Source: Microtetraspora glauca
GTDB taxonomy: Bacteria; Actinomycetota; Actinomycetes; Streptomycetales; Streptomycetaceae
Direction of reading: 5' to 3'
DNA length: 52,240 nt
NCBI GenBank assembly: GCA_000721275.1
Contig: JOFO01000082.1
Span: 1-52,240 of the forward strand
The stretch's first letter is position 1. Each line of letters opens with the position of its first letter. This document shows, piece after piece, positions 46,666 to 52,240 of the stretch. The translations under genes were made by a program, and so were the position numbers. The notes under the pieces are model-generated. The model was not told where the DNA came from. It did no database searches and was given only the letters and a program-made list of their open reading frames with translations.

Positions 46666-46680
46666 TCTCGCATCGCGAGA
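46666..46680. promoter_or_regulatory. Palindrome before the second MFS gene
   Basis: TCTCGC-ATC-GCGAGA, a perfect 15-bp inverted repeat, lies about 28 bp before the likely start of the next gene. Further on, TGACA-CA-TGTCA (46721-46732) is a second small repeat overlapping possible start codons. Both look like operators. Confidence 0.45.
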
Positions 46681-46707
46681 ACCCCCGCCCGGACCGGAAT
46701 GACAGGC

Positions 46708-48024
46708 ATGACGTCCCGGTTGACACATGTCATGCCGTCTTCCTCCGCCGAGCCCGCCCAGCCCTCCCCCACACCCTCCCCCACCGCCTCCCCGGCGTCC
46801 CCGGCCCCCCGGATGCCCCTGGCCGTCTACATCCTCGGCCTCTCCGTCTTCGCGCTCGGCACGAGCGAGTTCATGCTGTCCGGCCTGCTCCAGCCCATCG
46901 CCCGGGACATGGACGTCTCCATCCCGCAGGCCGGCCTGCTCATCTCCGCCTTCGCCATCGGCATGGTCGTCGGCGCCCCGCTGCTCGCCGTCGCCACCCT
47001 CCGCCTCCCCCGCAAGACCACCCTGATCGCCCTGATCACCGTCTTCGGCCTCGGCCAGATAGCGGGCGCCCTCGCCCCGAACTACGCGATCCTCTTCGCG
47101 TCCCGCGTGATCAGCGCCCTCGCCTGCGCCGGTTTCTGGGCCGTAGGCGCCGCCGTCGCCATCGCGATGGTCCCGCAGAGCTCCCGCGCCCGCGCCATGG
47201 CCGTCATGATCGGCGGCCTCTCCATCGCCAACGTCCTCGGCGTCCCCGCCGGTGCCTTCCTCGGCGAGCACCTCGGCTGGCGCTCCGCCTTCTGGGCCGT
47301 CGGCGCCGCCTCCGCGATCGCCCTCGCCGGCGTCGTCACCCGCATCCCGCACATCCCGCTCCCGGAGACCCGTCCCCGGCTCCGCCAGGAACTCACGATC
47401 TACCGCGACCGCCAGGTCCTCCTCGCGATCGTGATCACCGCGCTCGCCGCCGGCGGCGTCTTCTGCGCCTTCTCCTACCTGGCCCCGCTCCTCACCGACG
47501 TCTCCGGCCTCGGCGAGTCCTGGGTGACGGCCGTCCTCGCCCTCTTCGGCATCGGCGCCCTCATCGGCACCACGATCGGCGGCCGGGTCGCCGACGCCCA
47601 CCTCTTCGGCGTCCTCCTCACCGGCATCACCGCCTCCACCGTCTTCCTGGTGGCCCTGGCCCTCTTCGCCTCCAGCCCCGTGGCGACCGTCCTCCTCTCC
47701 TTCCTCCTCGGCGTCTCCGCCTTCTACACCGCCCCCGCCCTCAACGCCCGCATGTTCAACGTCGCCGGCGCCGCCCCCACCCTCGCCGGCGCCACCACCA
47801 CCGCCGCCTTCAACCTCGGCAACACCGGCGGCCCCTGGCTCGGCGGCACCGTCATCGACGCCGGTCTCGGCTACGCCTCCCCCGCCTGGGCCGGCGCCGC
47901 CATGACCCTCCTGGCCCTCGCCACCGCCGCCCTCGCCCTCCGCCTCACCCGCCCCGGCACGTCCCGCGTCGTCATCGGCGCCCAGGGCGCGGCGACGGAG
48001 ACGAAGACCACAACGAGCCGCTGA
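46708..48024 (+). CDS. MFS transporter (DHA1-like, AraJ/Cmr type)
   Basis: A ~438-aa transporter with 12 predicted helices. A Ser/Pro-rich cytosolic start (MTSRLTHVMPSSS) leads to MPLAVYILGLSVFALGTSEF, then GLLISAFAIGMVVGAPLLAV and FASRVISALACAGFWAVGAA. It resembles drug or sugar exporters annotated as Cmx/CmrA- or AraJ-like. The start is uncertain (ATG 46699, 46708 or 46732). Its end overlaps the next minus-strand gene by about 50 bp. Confidence 0.85.
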   Translation: MTSRLTHVMPSSSAEPAQPSPTPSPTASPASPAPRMPLAVYILGLSVFALGTSEFMLSGLLQPIARDMDVSIPQAGLLISAFAIGMVVGAPLLAVATLRLPRKTTLIALITVFGLGQIAGALAPNYAILFASRVISALACAGFWAVGAAVAIAMVPQSSRARAMAVMIGGLSIANVLGVPAGAFLGEHLGWRSAFWAVGAASAIALAGVVTRIPHIPLPETRPRLRQELTIYRDRQVLLAIVITALAAGGVFCAFSYLAPLLTDVSGLGESWVTAVLALFGIGALIGTTIGGRVADAHLFGVLLTGITASTVFLVALALFASSPVATVLLSFLLGVSAFYTAPALNARMFNVAGAAPTLAGATTTAAFNLGNTGGPWLGGTVIDAGLGYASPAWAGAAMTLLALATAALALRLTRPGTSRVVIGAQGAATETKTTTSR

Positions 48025-48418
48025 CGGCGTCGGGGGCGGCCCCCTCCACGGTGAGGTTCCCGGTCCACAGCTCGTACCGGTTGCAGTAGGCCCCGTCGAA
48101 GCCGATACGTCTGCCCCCGGGCGCCAGCTTCCAGCAGGCGGACTCCCAGCGGGCGAGGAGGTCGCCGCAGACGAAGGCCCGGTGGGCCTGCAGCATGATC
48201 CACCGTCCCTTCTCCCGCTCGGAGGCGCCCTCCCTGCCCATCTCCGCCGCCACCCGCCACAGCCAGGACGCATCCACACCCGACGACAGAGGGCCGACCA
48301 CGCCGATCTCACCCAGTCGCCGGCCGTCCAGGTGGTGGGTGGCGTACCCGACGACGGTCCCGAACAGGCGGAAGACACACGTACGTGTGCGGCCTTCCGC
48401 CCCCTTGACGTGCGTCAT
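47972..48418 (-). CDS. Hypothetical protein (148 aa)
   Basis: A reading frame starting MTHVKGAEGRTRTCVFRLFG with Trp- and Cys-rich segments (ASWLWRVAAEMG, GRWIMLQAHRAFVCGDLLAR, WESACWKLAPGG) and no recognised domain. GAGGAG sits right before the ATG. It overlaps the 3' end of the MFS gene by 53 bp on the opposite strand. The C-terminal ~15 residues fall in the overlap and may not be real. Confidence 0.5.
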   Translation of the reverse strand: MTHVKGAEGRTRTCVFRLFGTVVGYATHHLDGRRLGEIGVVGPLSSGVDASWLWRVAAEMGREGASEREKGRWIMLQAHRAFVCGDLLARWESACWKLAPGGRRIGFDGAYCNRYELWTGNLTVEGAAPDAVSGSLWSSSPSPRPGRR

Positions 48419-48442
48419 GCTCCTCGGTTCCGATGACAGCGC

Positions 48443-48471
48443 GGCCCGGACGTCGTCTCCACGTCCGGGCC
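48443..48471 (-). terminator. Hairpin terminator after the GRDP-like gene
   Basis: GGCCCGGACGT (48443-48453) and ACGTCCGGGCC (48461-48471) form a perfect 11-bp stem with a 7-nt loop, 32 bp downstream of the stop at 48503. No U-tract follows. Confidence 0.7.
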
Positions 48472-48502
48472 ACGCCTTGTCCAGTGGGTCCAGTGGGTCA
48501 GG

Positions 48503-48943
48503 TCAGCAGCACGGGCCGTCGGAGCAGCACGCGGGTTCGTTGCAGTCGGCGGCGATCCCCCACAGCGACGCGTCCACGGCGAACCCCGCGTCGCGGATCG
48601 CGTCCGTGACGTCGTACATCAGCCCCACGGTCCGCGTCTTGGAGTTCGGCGCATAGTGCAGGTAGCGGCCGAAGTGCTCCTGGCACCAGGCCGAGTACTC
48701 CTGGCTGTGCAGCAGGAACGTGTGCCAGGCAGGGTCCACGGCCCGGCTCGGCGCCATGACGTGCTCCTTCTCCGTGGTCCCCGCCACGTAGAGAAAGGCC
48801 AGCGCCTCGTCCATGGCACTGCGGGCCGCGTCCGCGCCGAGACCGTACTCGTCGGCGCAGAACGCGGCCAGTTTCTCGAAGAGTTCGGGACTTACGAGTT
48901 CACGGCCGCGCCTGTCGGCCCGGGTCTCCACCAGAGTCGTCAC
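48503..48943 (-). CDS. Glycine-rich-domain-protein-like protein with Cys-rich tail
   Basis: A 146-aa protein. The middle (RAVDPAWHTFLLHSQEYSAW then CQEHFGRYLHYAP) resembles the small D-x-x-W-H-x-x-L...Y...C module of glycine-rich-domain proteins. The tail ends WGIAADCNEPACCSDGPCC, with five cysteines in its last 12 residues, which may bind metal. The GTG start has AAGGAG five bases upstream. Function is unknown. Confidence 0.65.
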   Translation of the reverse strand: MTTLVETRADRRGRELVSPELFEKLAAFCADEYGLGADAARSAMDEALAFLYVAGTTEKEHVMAPSRAVDPAWHTFLLHSQEYSAWCQEHFGRYLHYAPNSKTRTVGLMYDVTDAIRDAGFAVDASLWGIAADCNEPACCSDGPCC

Positions 48944-49008
48944 AAGAACTCCTTGTCGCTCGGTCGGATCGTTCAGCCGGCGGCGCGTTCCCGCCGCCGC
49001 CTCCCGGC

Positions 49009-49242
49009 TCAGGGCCGGAAGTCTGTGGTCGCGGGCGAAGCACCCAGCGCTTCCGCCACCGCCGCGGCCGCGGCGGCCGGGATGAGACCCACATGGACGT
49101 ACGCGACCCCACGGTGGGTGACGGCCGTCCTGATCCCGCGCCAGGCCGTCTCGGGCAGTCCCAGCGCGGCCATCGCCGTACGGAGGGCTTCCGCCGCGTC
49201 ACCGGACACGGCCCGAGCCTCGCGCCAGACCCGCATCTCCAT
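49009..49242 (-). CDS. Small hypothetical protein (77 aa)
   Basis: MEMRVWREARAVSGDAAEAL, a helical Ala-rich protein with no known domain. Its ATG overlaps the stop of the gene before it by one base (TGATG), so they are coupled. A GC hairpin (CGGCGGC/GCCGCCG, 48978-48999) after its stop may be a terminator. Confidence 0.55.
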   Translation of the reverse strand: MEMRVWREARAVSGDAAEALRTAMAALGLPETAWRGIRTAVTHRGVAYVHVGLIPAAAAAAVAEALGASPATTDFRP

Positions 49243-49439
49243 CAGTGCGCCCGCCTCTGGTGCTCTCGCATCCGGACGTTGCAGTCCGACACGAGGCTGT
49301 AGTCGTGCTCCCGCCCGGCTGCCCTGCGGCACTGGTCGAGACGGCCGCACTCACGACATCCGGGGTGCGGGCGGGGAACCGGCAGGGAGGGTGCGGTCAG
49401 GACGACGGGGACCTGCTGCCAGTGGGGGTCGGACCTCAT
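49242..49439 (-). CDS. Small Cys-containing hypothetical protein (65 aa)
   Basis: MRSDPHWQQVPVVLTAPSLP, then CRECGRLDQCRRA and a terminal YSLVSDCNVRMREH. Paired cysteines could bind zinc. Small proteins of this kind are often seen beside XRE/DUF6879 loci in Streptomyces, by memory. Function unknown. Confidence 0.6.
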   Translation of the reverse strand: MRSDPHWQQVPVVLTAPSLPVPRPHPGCRECGRLDQCRRAAGREHDYSLVSDCNVRMREHQRRAH

Positions 49440-49532
49440 GCGCTACGCCTTCCGACGGGCTCGAAGGGGATGACGAGAGCATCGGGGTGCGGAGCGGACG
49501 GGCTCAACGAGATTGCGAATTCTTGCGCAGAT

Positions 49533-50381
49533 TCACCCGAGGGCCTGGATGGCGGACTGGATCAGGTCTCGTGCCCGGTCGCCGTAGACGGCCATCTGCG
49601 CCAACTTGCCGAACGCTTTCGCGTAGTCGGCCCGTTCGCGAGGCTGGACCACGGCGATCCTCGCCGTGAGGGTTTCCACTGCCACGCGCTCATCGTCGTA
49701 GAGGTAGAAGGCTTCCAACGGCCACACGGTGCGCTCGGCACCGAAAGGGATCACTCCGAGGGAGACACTGGCCAGGGGCATGACGGTGAAGAGATGCCGT
49801 AGCTGGCCGGCCATCGCTTCGGCAGTTCCGATCCGGTGGCGCAGCACTGACTCCTCCAGGACGACGGCGAAGCGGTGACCGCCTTCGTAGAGGAACCGAC
49901 TGCGGGCGACCCGTGCCGCAACAGCCTCGGTGACATCGTCCGGGGTGCCCTGGAAGTCGGTGATGGACCGCATCAGGGCGGTGGCGTAGGCAGGGGTCTG
50001 GAAGAAACCGGGTACCACGTTGGAGGCGTACACGCGCTGGTGTGCCGCCTGCGCGACGGCCGTGTAGACATCGTCCTGAGCCCGGCGCATGCCATTGCGG
50101 TGGAGCCTGCGCCACTCCTGGTACATGGAGTCGACCGCGCGGGCGGTGGCGATCAAATCTTCCGCCTGGTCGTCGGCGGAGCACGCGGCGCACCAGGCAC
50201 GGATGTCCGCATCGGTCGGCATCGCCTTGCCGCCCTGGATACGGGACGTCTTGGCAGGATGCCAACCACACCGGGCGGACAACTCGTCCCCGGTGAGTCC
50301 GGCGTCCATGCGCAGGTGCGAGAGGCGTACCGCGAGGGCCTCGCGGGCCGCCTGAGCGCTTGACGAGGGGGAGACGGGCAT
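49533..50381 (-). CDS. XRE-family HTH regulator (Scr1-type, DUF5753)
   Basis: A 282-aa protein. Residues ~15-70 form a helix-turn-helix (LSHLRMDAGLTGDELSARCG, then WHPAKTSRIQGG) followed by the DUF5753-type C-terminal region with QRVYASNVVPGFFQTPAYAT and HRFAVVLEESVLRHRIG, which is characteristic of Scr1-type regulators. It lies right after the DUF6879 gene, a common Streptomyces pairing; some such pairs behave like toxin-antitoxin or developmental switches. Confidence 0.88.
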   Translation of the reverse strand: MPVSPSSSAQAAREALAVRLSHLRMDAGLTGDELSARCGWHPAKTSRIQGGKAMPTDADIRAWCAACSADDQAEDLIATARAVDSMYQEWRRLHRNGMRRAQDDVYTAVAQAAHQRVYASNVVPGFFQTPAYATALMRSITDFQGTPDDVTEAVAARVARSRFLYEGGHRFAVVLEESVLRHRIGTAEAMAGQLRHLFTVMPLASVSLGVIPFGAERTVWPLEAFYLYDDERVAVETLTARIAVVQPRERADYAKAFGKLAQMAVYGDRARDLIQSAIQALG

Positions 50382-50405
50382 GAGCTGGCTGTCCGGTGGT
50401 CGTGG

Positions 50406-50939
50406 TCAGACGGTGTACTTCTCGTGATCGACAGCACGTTCCCATACGGCCTCGAAGGCCGCCGCACAGAGCGCGACCACGGCGGGGTCCCCGCTGAACT
50501 CCTTCGGGGGAGATGCCCAATCACCCTCGCCGGTAAAAATGTTGAATTGCACGAGCCGGTTGTCGAAGAGCCAGAAGTCGGCCCCCGGCAGCGCGATGTC
50601 CAGCGCCTGACGCCTCGGCAGCCAACGAACCGACTCGCCGGCTCCGATGTTCAACGGGGTGGAAGCGTGCTCCCAGCGGATGTAGTCGGTCACCGGCTCG
50701 GACACGATGCGGGCCCTGCGCATCACCACGCCCCGGCCGACTGCCTCTCTCACCATGCCCAGCCAGCCCGGCCACCATCGCGCCTCAGGATCCAGTTCCA
50801 AGCTGCCCGTGCGTTTGAACTGCTCGAACTCTTCGGCCTCATCGCCGACGGCGTAGACGTCCCGCATCTCCAGATGCACCGCGCTGTGGCGAGTGTCGGC
50901 CAAGAGCTCAGCGAAGCTCGGCACGCTGTTCCGCGACAT
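50406..50939 (-). CDS. DUF6879-family protein
   Basis: 177 aa: SVPSFAELLADTRHSAVHLE, MRDVYAVGDEAEEFEQFKRT and RRARIVSEPVTDYIRWEHAS match the DUF6879 pattern. The start is ATG 50939, with GAGGAAG upstream; GTG 50942 is the alternative. It partners the XRE regulator encoded 25 bases downstream, and its start overlaps the end of the 88-aa gene. Its biochemical role is not established. Confidence 0.82.
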   Translation of the reverse strand: MSRNSVPSFAELLADTRHSAVHLEMRDVYAVGDEAEEFEQFKRTGSLELDPEARWWPGWLGMVREAVGRGVVMRRARIVSEPVTDYIRWEHASTPLNIGAGESVRWLPRRQALDIALPGADFWLFDNRLVQFNIFTGEGDWASPPKEFSGDPAVVALCAAAFEAVWERAVDHEKYTV

Positions 50940-51174
50940 CACACGCCTTCCTCAAGATCGGCACCATGCGTGCGGGAATGCGGATCACCGTCTCGTGCCC
51001 GGGGATGCCCACCTTATGGCCGGCGACCCATTCCGTGCCGCTGATCAGCGTCTTCAGGACCTCTTCGGCCTTGATCCCCTGAAGCACCAGGTCAGCCGAG
51101 CCCTCCTCGACCCAGACTGTCGGCGATCCCTCGCCGCCGGTATTGGGATCGATCCCGATGAACTGTAGATCCAC
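50908..51174 (-). CDS. Small conserved hypothetical protein (88 aa)
   Basis: GTG 51174, with GGGAG six bases upstream, begins VDLQFIGIDPNTGGEGSPTV then WVEEGSADLVLQGIKAEEV. It overlaps the DUF6879 start by 32 bases and forms the first gene of the three-gene operon with that gene and the XRE regulator. No function is known. Confidence 0.7.
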   Translation of the reverse strand: MDLQFIGIDPNTGGEGSPTVWVEEGSADLVLQGIKAEEVLKTLISGTEWVAGHKVGIPGHETVIRIPARMVPILRKACDVAEQRAELR

Positions 51175-51313
51175 AACGCGCTCCCTGATCCAATCGGTTG
51201 CGGGTTATTGCACGCGAAGCTTCCCCAGGACGAGACGGCCGCCAACAAGCATCGCCGGGATTGGCGTGAACCGGCCACTGGGGTCAGAAGGTCATGGTCC
51301 CCCATGGTCTACC

Positions 51314-51439
51314 GTGGTACCTCGGAAGGGAGCCTCCAACTCCGTCCGTCGCCTCGCGTCCCGCCCGGCGGACGCAGGAGGCACGCCCGGGCGGAGCACC
51401 CCGCCGTTGTCCGACGCGCTGGACGACCTCTTCCGCTAA
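51314..51439 (+). CDS. Possible 41-aa peptide gene, uncertain
   Basis: GTG 51314 opens VVPRKGASNSVRRLASRPAD and the frame ends DALDDLFR. It is basic first, then acidic. The stop overlaps the stop of the convergent DUF4031 gene in CTAA. The stretch 51175-51313 before it shows no other gene, only a direct repeat of CATGGTC (51293-51309) and a palindromic GGTACC. No clear ribosome site is present. Confidence 0.25.
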   Translation: MVPRKGASNSVRRLASRPADAGGTPGRSTPPLSDALDDLFR

Positions 51440-51705
51440 CCCGCCGGGCGGTGCTTCGGGCGGCGGAGGCCCGCTCGGGTGAGGCGGGCGAGGAGTTCCT
51501 TGGAGCCGACCTCGACCGCGCCGGCCGCGACCGCCCTCGCGTACCAGTCGGACGGGATGTCGTAGTGGTCGCGGTCGAAGCCGCGGGCGGGGGCGCCGAG
51601 GGCGGCGGCGAAGGCGTGGAGCTCGTCGAAGGAGACGTCGCTGATCAGGTGGGACCACATGCGGCCGTGGCCGGGCCAGGTCGGCGGGTCGATGTAGAGG
51701 GTCAC
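51436..51705 (-). CDS. DUF4031 protein
   Basis: An 89-aa protein matching the DUF4031 pattern closely: MTLYIDPPTWPGHGRMWSHL, SFDELHAFAAALGAPARGFD and DHYDIPSDWYARAVAAGAVE. It is widespread in actinobacteria; the function is unknown. It has no partner genes nearby. Confidence 0.87.
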   Translation of the reverse strand: MTLYIDPPTWPGHGRMWSHLISDVSFDELHAFAAALGAPARGFDRDHYDIPSDWYARAVAAGAVEVGSKELLARLTRAGLRRPKHRPAG

Positions 51706-51766
51706 GGGCGGGGCCCCGCGCCGGCCGGAGCGCCGGGCGAAGCGGCGGAGGGGCCGGCCGGCGCGG

Positions 51767-52123
51767 TCACGTCAGGCCGCCCACCCGGGCCACCACCACG
51801 CCCTGCTTGGCGCAGACCCAGTGGGGGTCCGGGCCCAGTTCCGGTTCCACGTCGAGGGCGTGGGGGTCGCCGGCGGAGCAGACGGGGCAGAGGGGCCAGC
51901 GGCCGTACGCCTCCAGCAGGGCGTCCTGGACGTCCTGGGCGACCAGGCCCGCCACGTACTCCACGCCCTCGGGCCACTGCTCGACCCACCAGCGGCGGTG
52001 CGTCACCGCGTCCTCCACCATCGACACGACCTGCGCGGCGGCCACGTCCCGGGCCGCGAGGTCGGCCAGCACCAGTGCGCGGGCGGCGTGCAGCGCCTGC
52101 TCCACGGGGTCGATGTCGTCCAT
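51767..52123 (-). CDS. Hypothetical protein with a possible zinc-knuckle
   Basis: 118 aa from ATG 52123: MDDIDPVEQALHAARALVLA, a helical start, then WWVEQWPEGVEYVAGLVAQD and a C-terminal LCPVCSAGDPHALDVEPELG and DPHWVC stretch whose three Cys and His residues could hold zinc. The remaining 117 bases to the window edge show no gene. Confidence 0.7.
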   Translation of the reverse strand: MDDIDPVEQALHAARALVLADLAARDVAAAQVVSMVEDAVTHRRWWVEQWPEGVEYVAGLVAQDVQDALLEAYGRWPLCPVCSAGDPHALDVEPELGPDPHWVCAKQGVVVARVGGLT

Positions 52124-52240
52124 GGGGCCATTGTCCCCCGTGCGGCGCGGGAGGACGAAGGCCGGCCGCCTTCCGGTCCGGGCCGTACCCCCATCCGCCC
52201 CAGACCCCACCGCCCCTTCCCCACCCCCAGGACCAAGGTC

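Overview
The DNA is very GC-rich, with strong third-position G/C bias, many GTG starts, GGAGG-type ribosome sites and dense short intergenic gaps. Gene content (HelD-like RNA polymerase ATPase, XPB-type helicase, CsoR/CopZ/CopA, Scr1-type XRE regulator with a DUF6879 partner, mycothiol-dependent enzyme family) points to Streptomyces or a close relative. This is read from sequence only; no database search was possible.

Layout. (1) 1-9.9 kb is chromosomal housekeeping: a HAAS-like partial gene, an XPB-partner protein, a Uma2 protein, XPB helicase, HelD, a phosphotransferase and CutC. (2) 9.9-15.4 kb is a copper block: a His-rich copper-binding lipoprotein-like protein, CopZ, CopA, CsoR and a BlaI/M56 pair, with several 15-17 bp ATACCC...GGGTAT operators. 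(3) 15.5-20.2 kb holds a GNAT, a methyltransferase, a Fur regulator, two tandem TrmB/LuxR-type regulators and a strong terminator. (4) 20.4-45.7 kb looks like an undescribed biosynthetic gene cluster. (5) 45.9-52.2 kb is ordinary accessory content, including an XRE/DUF6879 regulatory pair.

The cluster has two coherent halves. The left half (20.4-28.5 kb) resembles the mycothiol pathway in outline: an MshA-like glycosyltransferase, a LmbE/PIG-L deacetylase, a phosphatase and a class I aminoacyl-tRNA-synthetase-like ligase. The ligase is MetRS-like, not CysRS-like, and lacks KMSKS. An asparagine synthetase, a PrpF-like protein and an SDR with a degenerate active site accompany them. The right half is one long, tightly coupled operon read from about 42.9 kb leftwards. 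It encodes a MaoC protein, two methyltransferases, an AurF-like diiron oxygenase, a stand-alone amino acid:carrier-protein ligase, a 4'-phosphopantetheinyl transferase, an ACP, and a complete SAM-regeneration set (MetK, adenosine kinase, MetH, MetF, AHCY). The inference is an aminoacyl-S-ACP that is oxidised and methylated, and a pseudodisaccharide that is amidated. The product is unknown.

Three highly conserved genes (copA, metH, ahcY) each lack an internal block of roughly 60-95 codons that carries essential residues. Either this strain really lost them or the assembly dropped short segments; raw reads would decide.

The DHA2-type exporter at the right edge has two copies of the same operator found before copZ, so export at this locus may respond to copper.
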